The notes: generated from the letters alone by a model not told the origin. A stretch of 31,144 bases of DNA from Thoreauomyces humboldtii (GCA_027596035.1 JADGJA010000198.1:1-31144), one strand, 5' to 3'; positions 19,039 to 30,711 are shown, numbered from the stretch's first letter. Program-made: numbers and translations.

Positions 19039-22000
19039 ATGTCCAAACCGAGTTTTCCAGTTGCTTCCAACCCCACAAGCACTACCGCGGCATCCCTTCC
19101 AGCTTCATCCGAGGGTCACCAGCAGAAGGCTTCCCCGGGACTCGCCGATGCATCCACGCCGGCCTCCTCCACTTCGGGTTACTTTGCCGCGTCCACGGCC
19201 CTTGGTTCCATTTACGGCGTCTCGGCTACCACGTCTCGTCGCGCACACTCTCCCACGCCAGGTCACGGGTCCCCAAATGGATCTTTGAAGACCTCGCAAA
19301 CGACTGCCAAGGCTGGCGGATCGAGCTCGCTGATCTCTGCGCGTACATCAACGGAGAGTCTAAAGAAGCAGCATGGTTCCAGCTGGAAAGTTATATTCGA
19401 GCCCGAGCTGGCTGAGGATGACAAGGCCAAGAAGAAGCCTGCCAATGCTCGGGTGATCCGCTACAATGGCATCCTCAAACCCGACGAAGGGCCTTCCATA
19501 ATACACCCACCGACGGACCCACGACCGGGCACCTTCAACTATCATACTCTTGGCCGCGCACGCAAGCGCCTCACTCACAACTTGCTCGAAGTGAACTATG
19601 GAATTCGAATCCACCGCTCGCTCCTGGTAAGTCTTGGACAGTCGTCCTCGCCTGTGGCCGGGACTTTTTCTCTCTCTCAAACTAATCGGTGTCACGCAGG
19701 ATGCCCCTCCAAGGCCCCCGCCAACGAGACACATCTTTGTGTCCGGACTCCCCGTCGCAACAACCACGGAGGACCTCCATACCTACTTTGGGATCTTTGG
19801 AGACATCGGGATGGCGATCAATGAGGTGCATCCGCACACTGCACAGAACGTGGGACTTGCTTCAGTGTCGTATGCAGGTGACGAGCTTTCCGCAGGTACC
19901 GCAGCCACCGCGGCGGTAGAGCAGATGTCAGGTCGACTCATGGAAGGGAGATCGATTCGTGTCGAACTAGATCCTGATGGTAGTAGAACAGACAAGTTTC
20001 TCAAAAGTTTCGGGGAATCGCTAACCTTCGTTCTACCTAGGATCCAAAAAACGGACCGCGATTGACCATCTTCTGCGCCCGTCGGCTCCCAGCACAGCAT
20101 ACCCGGGGCCCTCGCCTCCGTCAATACCCTACGGCTATCCTCCTCCGCCTTTTCAGCCCCATAGTGCTCCAAGACCGCCACCTCTGCCTTCCTTTCACCC
20201 GCCGCAGTTTGCCCGTTATCCCCACCACCAGCAGTCTTCAGGATATCACAGTGGCCCGAGTCCTTATGGGCCCTATCCAGAACGACCTCCACCGCAATCT
20301 TACCGAAGCGGACCTCCGCCTCAGCAGCTGCAGGATCGACGGGCTAGTTACGAACGCACGGCAGCCCTAGCGGGCAGTCCGAGCGTGCACCCAGATCGTA
20401 CGCGGTTCCAAATAGGAACTCCTCATTCCGAAGCGCTTCCCCTCCATCGAAGCCATCATGTTTCCGCCCGTGAGCCATCCGTCATACTCAAGCAAACCCT
20501 CTCTACGCGTTCCCCACCACGCGGCCGCAGTGCGTCCCCACAGGAACCTGCTAGTCGTCAACCTGCTTCCAATGTTCGGTCACTCCATCGCAGCCGCAGT
20601 CCTCCATCTCGGGAGTGGACGGGCTCTCGTAGATTGCATTCGCGTTCACCACCTCGCCGTCATAGTCCCGGGTCTCGCGGAAACAGGTCCATCTCTGACA
20701 TGCCATTGCGATCCCCACCGCGCGGCCATCGGCCCCTACCGCAGGAAAGCAGGGTTATATCCGACCAACCTTCGCGTCCGACGTCTCGCCACGGCAGCCC
20801 TTCCGCCCGTGTGGGCAAAAGCCTCGCTTCTAAAGAATCTTCTCCAAGTCCTTCAAGGAAACCTCGCGTGCAAAGTTCAGCAGAAGACCGGACTCGAGAA
20901 CAGCCAGTACGAGTCGCCATTGCTCCTTCGGTTCAACCTGTTCAACCAGTCAAAATACAACTTTTGGAAAGCGATACAGAAGCGGGCGAAATTGACGAGC
21001 ATCCTATTCGGCGGTCGACCAACGGCGCAGGCAGACAGAGGGCTTTCAATCGAAGCCGGAGTCCTCCTCGTGGAGACCGAGCGCTTCCTATGCGCACGAC
21101 CATTGATACATACCGACCTGCGGATGTTTCCTCGAAGTCGTCACGGAGGCCGCTGGAGGGCCCATCACGGACAGGGACCGATACCTGGCGGGCTGGCGAT
21201 CCTCTCGTCGCGCGTCCGCTGGCGGACACTTACCGGGCGGGGGATGTCGGTTCTGCTCGCCCTATCGTGGACTCGTACCGTCCGGGTCTGGACCGACCAG
21301 CCGAGGGATTGACCATCCGGCGCCTGTCAGCTGAACCGTCGCGACGCGCAACCCATACTTCAGGTCAAGGATCTTTCGTACCCGTCAAAGTGCTTGCTGG
21401 TATGGCGCCAAAAGCAAACCTGACAAGGGCGAGACCGAGATCTCGCACTGATTCACGGCGAGTCCGAAGAGAAAGTCGCAGTGCGAGTTCTCGGTCGAGA
21501 TCCCGCAGTCCGTCTGGCCTTCGACACCGCAGACCGCCTCAAGAGGTGGACATAAGCACAGACGATCGGGCCCGGGGCAGGCGCAGATCGTTGAGCCCTC
21601 GAAGAGTACCCGGGCCTTTGCGTGTGCTACGGCTTTCTCGAAGCAGGAGCGGAAGTAGGACGCCAAGAAGGGATACTCGCAGTAGAAGCAGGAGCAGAGT
21701 GCGTAGCCGTCCCCAGAGTCGTGAGCGGCCGAACGGACAAGTATCTGTTATACCAGGCCGCCACACAGTCCGGCACATTGACCCCGGCGAACCATCATCA
21801 GGCCGTCAGAGTCGACAGTTTACGCCACCTTCAGTTTCTCGTGGCAGTCCTACAAAGTTCAGCCCCCAAAAGGCGTCCGGAGAGGCTGCCTACTTGTCGC
21901 CGTCGAATCGTCAAGTCCTACCAGTAGACCACAAGCGCTTCACCCAGCGCGAAGGCCCTCTTCGGGATGTCGAGTCACCTCAAAAGCCGACCGGCCATCC

Positions 22001-23873
22001 TACCACGCCCCACATCTTCGGAGAGCACACGCTTCCAAAAGCTCAGAGTGCAACAACCCCGGAAACTCTTCCGCAAACCGTTAAAGATGTTCCGGTGGGG
22101 AATAATCCCGATTCACCAGAGGCAGAACCACTGGACACGCGAAGCATTCTGGCTACCATGCATATCGGCCGACGCAACCCAGACGGTTCGGTGGAAGCGA
22201 AGACACCTAAAGATGCAGCAATGAAGAAGCGCGCACGAACTTTCGACGCGTCATCCTCAGACGACGATACAGTTGAAAGGCATTCCCAGGTGAAGTCCCG
22301 GGGTAAGGCTACGCGAAAGAGAACACTGAAGCGCAGACGAGCGGTAGAGAGCGCAGAAGAGAGCGATGGACTCAGTGAACACGATGATCTTGCAACAAGC
22401 AAACCTGTCATCGACCGGAAAGCTCCCCTCAGTTCAACGATAGTGGAAGATGTTAAGTTGAACGTGCCAGCAGCCCGAAAGACTGTGAAGGAGAAACCGT
22501 TGAAGACCGAAGGACCTCCGAAAACTATTCAGGAAGATGCCAAGCCTATAGTCAAGCCTCCTCCTGCTAAAGTGCGGGCAAAGAAAGCCGCCATCGCAAC
22601 ACCCGTAGCTGTTACCGTTCCTACAACCAAGAAGCGGAAAGCTCCGATCAAGAAACCTTCTCATGCAGTTGCTATCCTTCCGCACATTCCCACAGCTCCT
22701 TCCCCTATTCTTCTGGACAGCGACACGGATGATGATATATCATTTGCAAGACACTCAACCTTTATCTGGCCACCTGAGGACTGGGCAAATTCGCCCGACA
22801 GCGACGCTAGTCTTGACCTCGACCTCGAAGATAGCACGTGTTTGCTACGTCGCCGCATCGATGCAATGGATCCCGAGGATGTTGCTTTCCTTCTGCAAAC
22901 CCTCTACACCGAGCAGCATCGTCGCCGAGCGACTCGCGCTGCCAGATTTCAGCGCCGCCTTCGTGCGGAAGCAGACCTACGGAGACCTTGTCCCAGTAAG
23001 GAGGCCATCTCGGTCATGCGTATTGACTCTATATCCCGGCCACCATCACCACTTCGCGTCCCGCCCTCAATACATAAAAGCGGCGCTGCCCGCACGGAAC
23101 CTGTCTACCGTCTATCTTACACGGAAAAGGCCGCCGCAGCCAAAGCCCGGCTCGACCTGACACCGGTCGCAGCAACGGATACTACACCAACAACGCTGGC
23201 AACGACGGTTCCGGATCGTCCCATCGCCATCATCACTCACCGACCCATCCATTCTGACACGCGTATACGTTCCAAACCTCGCGCCCACGGCATGCACTCG
23301 CGTCTCACCACCTCGCAAGAGAATCAGTCCGACTCGCTCCAATTCCACTCCCTCAACGCCCGTCACTCGTCCCTCCGCTTCGGCAGGTCCCCCATTCACG
23401 ACTGGGGTCTCTTTGCCACCATTTTGATCCCGGCTCTCGAGTTCGTGATCGAGTATATCGGCGAGATCGTTCGCGAGAAGGTTGCCGACACCCGAGAGAG
23501 ACGGTACGAGAGACGCGGCATCGACTCTTCGTACCTCTTTCGCATCGACGCCGAGAATATCGTCGACGCAACCTTCAAGGGCAACATGGCGCGGTTCATC
23601 AATCACAACTGCGAGGTATGTTCAAGGAAGGCATCGTTTGGCCCGTGGCACACACAGCATGTCTGACTGATCGACTCTCGACTCCTCCGTTTTTCCTAGC
23701 CAAATTGCAGCGCGAAAATCATCACGGTAGCGGGGCGACGACGCATCGTCATCTACGCCAATCGGGACATCCAGGCCGGGGAGGAGATCACGTACGACTA
23801 CCAGTTTCCCCTTGAAGAGGAGAAGATACCGTGTCTGTGCGGGGCAGCAGCCTGTCGCGGTACCCTTAACTGA
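19039..23873 (+). CDS. set1: Histone H3-lysine-4 methyltransferase Set1 (COMPASS catalytic subunit)
   Basis: Four exons (19039-19626, 19700-19979, 20041-23615, 23700-23873) give 1538 residues. Introns are 73, 61 and 84 nt. Order of parts: a Ser/Thr-rich N-terminus; an RRM at about residues 205-285 (RNP2-like IFVSGLP, RNP1-like NVGLASVSY); a long basic linker; then the catalytic SET domain from about 1400 ([79 protein letters not shown]). It ends in the post-SET cysteines and GTLN. The last intron splits the NHNCE-PNC motif. All expected catalytic motifs are intact. The linker is unusual in having dense Arg-Ser dipeptides at about 470-510 and 745-855 and a repeat of D-T-Y-R-x-G/A-D type at about 640-705. 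A possible AATAAA signal is at 23968. Set1 methylates histone H3 Lys4 at active genes. Confidence 0.93.
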
Positions 23874-24785
23874 GAGGGGGTCTCGGGGACGTGAGGGTCG
23901 GGGGTGAAGTTGGATAGGGTACGGTGTGTGCGTGAACGTAGATACAGTAGCGGGATACCAGGTGCCTAATAAACGCCATGCCATACACCACCAAAGTTCT
24001 CATATATCCCGACGGGGTCGTTTTAGACTGAAAGATTTGGAGGTATAGAGGCAGGTTATGTCGACACCCCGCTACGAACATGACACCGTTTGATGAGGAA
24101 AGATTTGTGATTTATTCATGGAATCTATGCGCAACATACAGATGCTTGCCTGCACGCATGTCCGCCGGTGGAGGGGCCAAACTGTTCTTACACGCAGGTA
24201 CTGCAAGCTGAGATGCCTCAACGGCGCGGGGGGTCCGATGGATAGGTGCTCGACGCCAAGGCGCATTGTACAACGCGCGGACTTAGTTTCGCCTTCAGTG
24301 CGAGCACGAGCGGGAGACATGAACGCGGCCTCCCGGAGAGCCACGGTAGGCATAGTCGGATTGGCCTTGCGAAGGCAGAACAGTTTCGAGTTTTCCGTCA
24401 GTTATCTAATTGATAACAAGCTTCTCGGCGAATGGGGCCGAACGATAATGTGACTCTTCGCGCACTCGAGCTATCCTGGGCAGGTTTCCAGAGGTAGCGA
24501 AAGTTCCTGCGCGGGTGTTGTCCGCAAGGATACATATGATACTGACGGACGCGGCCTCCCTTCCGCCAGCTGAAGTCGAGTTCCATTTCCCGAAGAAGGT
24601 CTGTTGCGCGTCCTTGAGGGAACCCATCCTTCCCGGTCTTTTGCCATGGCTGAGGTCACCTTGTGTCACAATTTCTCGTCGTCGTCGCCTCCTTGAGTCA
24701 CCGCAACCGAAAAAAGTCGAGTTCAGAGCAGCGTCCCGGGAGTTGATGAAACTACCTGCAAATGATCTCTCTAGTCAAATAATAG
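23874..24785. other. Intergenic region after SET1, no gene recognised
   Basis: Frames of up to 111 codons occur (plus 24118-24453) but they overlap minus-strand frames of equal length and have no family features. A short palindrome, GTTATC-TAATT-GATAAC, lies near 24401. The last 40 bases resemble a decayed end of the 160-bp repeat unit that follows. Confidence 0.45.
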
Positions 24786-25233
24786 CCTGCGATCATGCTG
24801 GTAGCATCCGTTAGTCCCCCGGAGTCCTCGTTCAGCTTCTGTGAGGAACCGCGTTTTTGCGAATTTTAGCATGGGTACAGCGACAGCGGGCGTGGCCGAT
24901 AGTGACTCAAAGTACCTCAGAATTTCCTCCCTAGGCAAGAAACACCCTGCGATCATGCTGGTAGCATCCGTTAGTCCCCCGGAGCCCTCGTTCAGCTTCT
25001 GTGAGTAACCGCGTTTTTGCGAGTTTTGGCGTGGGTACAGCGACAGCGGGCGTGGCCGATAGTCACTGAAAGTTCCTCAGCAGTTCCTCCCTAGGCAAGA
25101 AACACCCTGCGATCATGCTGGTAGCACTCGTTTGTCCCCTGGTGTCCTCATTCAGCGTCTGTGAGCAACCAAGTTTTGGCGGCATTAGCATGGTTACAGC
25201 GACAGCGGACATGGCCGATAGTGAGAGCCAAAG
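24786..25233 (+). repeat. 160-bp tandem repeat, two full copies plus a diverged partial copy
   Basis: Units start with CCTGCGATCATGCTGGTAGC at 24786, 24946 and 25106, exactly 160 bases apart. Copies 1 and 2 differ at about ten positions. Copy 3 is more diverged and loses similarity after about 25233. Bases 24745-24785 look like a worn remnant of a preceding copy. The period is not a multiple of three and stops interrupt all frames, so it is not a coding repeat. Each unit holds a CAGCGACAGCGG block and a CCTCCCTAGGCAAG block. It could be a minisatellite or the remains of a tandemly duplicated element. Confidence 0.85.
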
Positions 25234-25629
25234 CTATGAGAGAGTAGTAATGCAGGGAGTACTAGTCTGCAGGTCACTTCACCATCACGTAGCGTTGGCC
25301 CAGCAATGGTCAGAAGATGAGGAGGAGGAGGAGAAGGAAGGCCGATCTGGTAAGAGGAATTGGGGAAGAAATCTCAGAAAATCTCGGACAGGCTCGCACC
25401 GCGTCCGGACGAGCCGGACGTCCCTATGATTTACTACTAGGGCATCAGATGCGACAGCCCAGAACATGACGTTGCTGTTTGAATAAGAATTATAGCGCTT
25501 GTCCACCAGCTTGTCCACGCACCGGCTCACACACACAATGATACAAGTACCGTATCCCTCCGTCTCCTCGTCGTCCGAGTCCTCTGCGTACCGCTCCTCA
25601 TCGACTCGTTGACCGACCGTCCATGGACC

Positions 25630-26244
25630 ATGGACTCGGCCTCGCAACGCGGTCTCATCGACCTCCTCGATCACTGGAAGGCTCGCAACGGCACGTACAC
25701 CCACGTCGCGTTTGATTGGGCCGCAAGTCCGGACGTGATGGAGTGGTGGATCGCTTCGGGACTTCCCATCGTCTACACCGATTGCGGGATCGACAACTGC
25801 CTCAAAGAGGATCGCATCCCCGTGCTGGATTGGTGGGCCACCAGAGGAAAGGAGCTGGGATTGGAGATAAAGTACACCCACCACGCGATCGATCTATGTC
25901 GGGACGTCAAGGTCCTCGACTGGTGGGCTGCCAACGGAACGACCATGGGTGGATTCAGCCACACGGATCGTGCCATGAACGAGTGTCAAGGGGACGAGAT
26001 TCACGTCCTCGACTGGTGGGTCAGCAACAGGGATAGGGTCGAGCTCAAGTTCTGTCAATTCATCGCTTCCCATCCTCTGGACGACGAGGTCGCGGAATGG
26101 TGGAAGGCCAGTGGGTTGGTCAGCTGGAACATATCCGATGACGACAGATGCACGTTTCGACGGTTTTGGGAAATGGAGGAGACGAGGGAGACGTCTCCCG
26201 ATACCACGGTCTCGCCCATTTTGGACCCGACTTCTGATCGATGA
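25630..26244 (+). CDS. DWW-repeat (ankyrin-like) protein, 5' part not found
   Basis: The frame is 204 residues from ATG 25630 (MDSASQRGLIDLLDHW). It is built of degenerate repeats of about 25-35 residues, each with a double tryptophan: VMEWWIASGLPIVYTD, VLDWWATRGKE, KVLDWWAANGTT, HVLDWWVSNRDR and EVAEWWKASGL. Between them come amphipathic helices ending in Cys (GIDNC, AIDLC, AMNEC). This is the divergent ankyrin-type repeat seen in large lineage-specific families of some fungi, presumed to bind proteins. The frame stays open upstream to 25483 and the residues there (VPLLIDSLTDRPW) still read like this family, so the true start is probably in an upstream exon or has been lost. No intron is seen within the repeats. 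The final 35 residues are acidic and not repeated. Confidence 0.7.
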   Translation: MDSASQRGLIDLLDHWKARNGTYTHVAFDWAASPDVMEWWIASGLPIVYTDCGIDNCLKEDRIPVLDWWATRGKELGLEIKYTHHAIDLCRDVKVLDWWAANGTTMGGFSHTDRAMNECQGDEIHVLDWWVSNRDRVELKFCQFIASHPLDDEVAEWWKASGLVSWNISDDDRCTFRRFWEMEETRETSPDTTVSPILDPTSDR

Positions 26245-26436
26245 CCTCCCCGTGTAAAGTTTCGTGGAAAGTGCAGAAGATGCAGGGATCATCTTGATCA
26301 ATAGCTTGTTCCATAGAAATTTCAAAAAGAGTGCTTCCATTACGTATTCGACCCTGATGCCTAGGTTGCTAAAAGTTCCTAACCGCTAAGCGTCCACGAC
26401 AAAGGCACGTCCTACGTAGACGCGACTTTCTTTTCC

Positions 26437-28040
26437 ATGCACGAGCGTTTGAAGGCTTCCCACTCTTTTGCGCATTTTGATCGATTTCCTGCGGAGAACT
26501 TTTGTTCAGTTGACGGGTCTCGGTAAAGGTTCCGCGTCGATATCGATGATGCTCGATACCGTTATTGCGCTGCAAGCATTGCTGCAACTCGTCCGAGTCG
26601 CAAACGAGAGACGGGTCTACCTTCTTCCGTGCAGGAGGCGGGCTAGGTGCTTCGGGCATATCCTTTGCTTCGCCCGTTCTTCTGCAGAGCAGAACTGGAC
26701 TTCAGCCGGACTCCGTCCGTGCTTTCGGACTGGGCTACGTTTCTCCCCCCGCGACACTTCGCGTTTTCCAACAACTACGTAAGGCTTCCGGAATTGTCCT
26801 CTTCTTTCAAGACTTGCTCCCGAATGCTTGACAAGTACGCGGAGAAGCTGGCCGCTCGTAGAAGAGGAGCTGGGTGTGTGAATGCCATTACTTTTTTGCA
26901 TTGTTCCCGCTGCACAACACGTCTGACTCTCAGCCTTCCTTAGTGACCGCCAGATAAAGGACCGCCCTTTTCAGATATCGGGCATTCAAGTGCAACTTCC
27001 AGTTCCCCCGACAGCTGCTGTTCCAGCTTCTTCATCGTCCGTACCGTCTGCCATCGAAGAGCCTCAGAATGCTCTTGCCGCTTTACGGCGGCCAGATATG
27101 CGGGTTTCGGTTCCGTTGCTCCCAGTAGGGAATAGAGCCCAGTCAACAACGTCCCGCCGGTCCGACCGAAATATGGCCATCCCTCGGGCTGCGGAACCTG
27201 CTGGAAGAGCGGACGTCGACACGGTGGAAGTGCCGTTCACATCGTACGAGGTGCCCGCCGATGCGACCGAAGACGGCACCGAAGAGACCATCGGTGGCAG
27301 CCATGGCGTTTTGGTTGGATCGAACTCGGAGAAGTCAGAGTCACACGTCAGTCTGCTGTCGTCCATTTCGGATCCAATATGTCCGGAACAGACTTCATCA
27401 TTGCCTTCGGACCCTCGTCACGTAGAACCGACGCCGAAACCGAAGGCAAAGCCGCTGTCGAATGTCCCTCCTGCATCACTTCCCGTGACGAAGCCCAGAA
27501 CCCGTCGAAAGAAGGACACTCCGCCTGAATCGCATTCCAAACAAATGACAGACAACGCTGAAGTGCCGAATCGCGATGTGGATGGCGAGGACGAGCAGCT
27601 GGTTCCCCTATCAAAGCACATTTCGCAACGCCAATCGAAAACCAGAAAGCCACCCCAGGGGCATCAGAACATCCGAAGCGAGAACGTCGACCCACTGCGC
27701 AGTGATTTCCATTCTGACCTTAACCCTCCTTCCAAACCCGGAAAAGTTTTGTCTTCGAAACCCGCTGGAACAAGCAAGTCCTCTGGAGACGATCTCGCGC
27801 CCGCCAAGGCAAACACAAAGTCCAGAGCAAAGCGGCGGGATGTATTGGATGCCTTGCCTCCCATCGAGAGAAGACGGACGCGGGCAGCGGCCAGGGCTGA
27901 AGGTAGCTTTTGCTTCCGTTTCTTATTCAACTTCGCATTCTCGCTGATCCTTGGTCCGTCCCATTTCCTCAGGAGTCCAAGCTGTAGTTCGCATACAATG
28001 GGGAGGTGGTACCACGGCTTCCTTCGAGCAACTGGAGTAA
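26437..28040 (+). CDS. Basic, mostly disordered protein of unknown function
   Basis: The proposed exons are 26437-26522, 26577-26628, 26688-26778, 26934-27902 and 27973-28040, giving 421 residues. A possible 12-base micro-exon at 26862-26873 would also keep the frame and add four residues (QEEL-like). The joined N-terminal part reads SRTGLQPDSVRAFGLGYV, then LRVFQQL, then AFL/PFLSDRQIKDRPFQISG, which looks like a short helix region. The rest is low-complexity Ser, Pro, Lys and Arg with basic clusters (KPRTRRKKD, KSRAKRRD, ERRRTRAAARAEG), typical of chromatin- or chromosome-associated proteins. No domain is recognised. The large exon and its 70-nt last intron are well supported; the three small 5' exons are inferred from frame continuity only. 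Confidence 0.55.
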
Positions 28041-28114
28041 CTCGGACGATATAACAGATTGACGAGGCCTCATTTTCGAAATCGTGCAACTGGATACTGA
28101 AGAAAGCCACAAAT

Positions 28115-30711
28115 TTACGCTATACGCCTACTTCCTTCCAGGATGGCCTCCTCCTCAGCGCGGAGGCGCTCTTCAACGGTCTGGGCGCGCTGGGCTGAGC
28201 CTCGGTCTACGATCTTGCCCTTGTCCTGGATAGCAGTACTTTGGAAGTGAGGGCCAGAAAGCAAGGAAACAGCGGGAACCTAGCACACGAAGCGTATCAG
28301 CATAGTCTCGGAGGGACAGGAGGAGCGAATGCACTGACGTAGTGTCGGTGAGCTTGCCCGTTCGGTGCGTTCCCCTGACTTTGGTAGAGGGTGTCGTCCC
28401 TGGGGCCGTCCCCGACGATGGATCGTGATCTCGACAGATCATCATCGGATTTGTGCTGCAGAGACCTCTGGAACGAATCAGACAAAAAATAGTCTCGTAG
28501 GTCACTTTGAGCATCACACAGGTCGCTCTTATCAAAGCACTTCATTTGGACTCCCTAGCACCAAGGTTACAAGAATATTAGAATCACATGTCCAGTGTGG
28601 TTGAGCGAAAACTCCTTACCCCATGCTGCGGAGAAAAAAGAACGTGCATATCATAAGCTTCTGCAATCTTAGTGAGATGAGCAACCAGAGCTTGCTTGAC
28701 TTTCACGTTGCCTATAACAGCCTCTTTGATAGCAACTGAGGCGCAGAGAGTAGACGTTGTTAGCATCTCCATTAACTGGCGAAGAGTATGGTTCAAGCAG
28801 TTGTAGAACCTTCAAACCGGACCAGTGCAAAATAGGGTTCTTGTTCGGCGGTAACGAAGGAAGCGTTCGACTCGGCGTCGGTCTCATGACCATGTTCAGG
28901 TGGATCTGCCGCCCGGGGAACATCGGCGAACTGAGCATTGGCTGAAAGTGAACCGAACTTTTGTTAGGGAGCTGCCCCAGGAAAATGATCAGCGAAGGCA
29001 TTCACCGAAGTTTAGACCCTCAAAAGGCGTGTGCTGCTGAACTTTGGTATCACAATTGGTTGCTGCTTTGACGGCATCGATTTCGAGATTATCGCTCTTC
29101 ATATAAAGTGAAACTGCATTCTTTAACTGACAGTCTGTCATCTTCCCGTTTGAAAGAGTGACATAGGTTGTAAGTACATCAAGTCACACTCTAATATTTT
29201 CTCAAATACCTGAAGGAATCTTTTAGCAACATCCGCATCTGCGCCCGTTACTTCCATGAAGTTCTCGATGTTCTTCTTATTGATCATCGCAACGTCAGCT
29301 TGTAGCGCGGTATCGTCGTCCTTCATGAGGAGATCGACTGCTTGCCCGATGCGACCCTCGGTCACCTTTTGAAGTGAGATATTCAATGCCCCCCTCTTTT
29401 CGTGAAAGACAGCGGCGATTCACAGTACCTTTAGAAGCTTCTCTGCAACCTCAGCGTTGATACCGGCGATTTCGGTCAAACTTTCAATGCTCTCTGCAGG
29501 TATCATCGTCGGCAGCGGTGCGGCAGCGCTGTCAAGTCGGTCTTGGATGGCACAAAGCCTATCAACGGCCTTTTCCAACAAGATACTATCTTTCGGATCA
29601 GGTACAAACAAGTCGACGGCCTGCAGTGCATGTGCATCCACTGATTAGGTAGTTGCGAGAAAGATGCTCCTGCGCTTACTGACTTACCAGAGATCCCGAA
29701 TTGTAGATACATTTGACATCTTGGCAGTTCGCATGCACTTCGCCAACCAGATCTATCTCTTCCTCTTTGGCTATGTTGATGTCTTTCTGATCAAATTGCC
29801 AGGTGATCGAGCGTTGATCGATGTAGTGTTTGAATCGGTCATATTTTTCGAGAATTTCCATGCTGGTCCTGCGCACCGCGTCCGCATCGTCGGAGCTCAT
29901 GCATGCAGTCTGAAAGAATGAGAATAGTTCAGGGCTCTATGAAAAAAGTATGATCATGCGAATCGGGGCCGGGTGCAAACCATGGTTGTCTCGTCAAACT
30001 CCATTTTAACCTTGGCCAGGTTGCAGAGATCGCCGATTTTTCGAACGAGACTCGCATCAGCAGGCGTATTTTGACCAAGTTTAACATGCTTCGCTCTTCG
30101 CATAATGTCCTTATCAAAGGTAAGAGTCTTTGTTGTATGAGATGCGGCGTTCTTTTCGCTAGGCATTTCAGAGGTTGCTAAAAGCAAGTCTCGGGTCAAC
30201 AGGTGCATGCAAATCAAGGCAGTGTTTGCAATGCCCTTACACTTCATAAGGTTCTTGAGCTCCGACGCCCTGAGAATCGTAGTACTTCCGGTTGGTTTCA
30301 CATGAGTACGGTTCAGACAGCGCACGCAAACATAAACATTACGCCGTTTCCACTCGGGATCTCTCCGCAGCCTCGATAAAGAACCTTGCTGGCTGAGCAG
30401 TGATACTGGTTCTGGTTCTGCGAGCAATAGATCTGCAGGTGCAAGCGGTATGAATAGTATGATCAGGTTTACGCATAAGACAATGGCATGGGCAGGATCC
30501 GGTTGACACCGACTCCGGTTTCCTCCGCTTGCAACCTGCCACACGAGTCTACGTACACGACTGCTTCGGTGCGGACCTGAGGGGTCCATCCGATATCGTA
30601 ATCGAGATACAACGAACTCATCGTCGAGAGTGGTGGGACGCCGGAATGAGACAATGAGGATCTGCAGATCTTGCCGCCGGTTCCACGGACGGTGCAAGAC
30701 GACGCAGCCAT
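28115..30711 (-). CDS. Protein with tandem UBA-like motifs, unknown family
   Basis: Twelve exons are proposed (30711-30473, 30417-30343, 30269-30241, 30177-29981, 29909-29688, 29620-29429, 29365-29210, 29126-29006, 28941-28810, 28735-28620, 28554-28339, 28279-28115), about 619 residues. Two UBA-like three-helix motifs are built across introns: SIESLTEIAGINAEVAEKLL joined to GQAVDLLMKDDD, and NIENFMEVTGADADVAKRFL joined to LKNAVSLYMKSD. A third AVDLFVPD segment before them looks like the last helix of another copy. UBA domains bind ubiquitin, so a role in ubiquitin-dependent traffic or turnover is inferred. The C-terminal part has a helical block (VKQALVAHLTKIAEAYDMHV) and a charged helix near the end (AQTVEERLRAEEEAIL). 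Downstream exons are well supported; the first two exons and the start codon (30711 or 30780) are weak, and one donor is GTTCTA. Confidence 0.6.

Noticed and set aside
20458..21312. 284-codon plus frame inside SET1
   Set aside because: It is a shifted frame of the Arg/Ser/Pro-rich linker. The SET1 frame is continuous through it and ends in an intact SET domain.
24118..24453. 111-codon plus-strand frame after SET1
   Set aside because: It overlaps an equally long minus frame, has no hydrophobic or repeat pattern, and shows no credible splice links to other coding sequence.
25285..25884. 199-codon minus-strand frame opposite the DWW-repeat gene
   Set aside because: The plus strand shows repeated WW motifs with helix periodicity; the minus frame has no pattern and starts within the real repeats.
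28620..28735. IST1-like C-terminal helix (VKQALVAHLTKIAEAYDM)
   Set aside because: The resemblance is limited to one helix; the preceding part has UBA-like motifs instead of the IST1 core, so the name was not used.
30433..30472. 40-nt intron at the 5' end of the UBA-like gene
   Set aside because: It is shorter than almost every other intron proposed in this window; the acceptor 15 bases further on gives a 55-nt intron in the same frame and was preferred.
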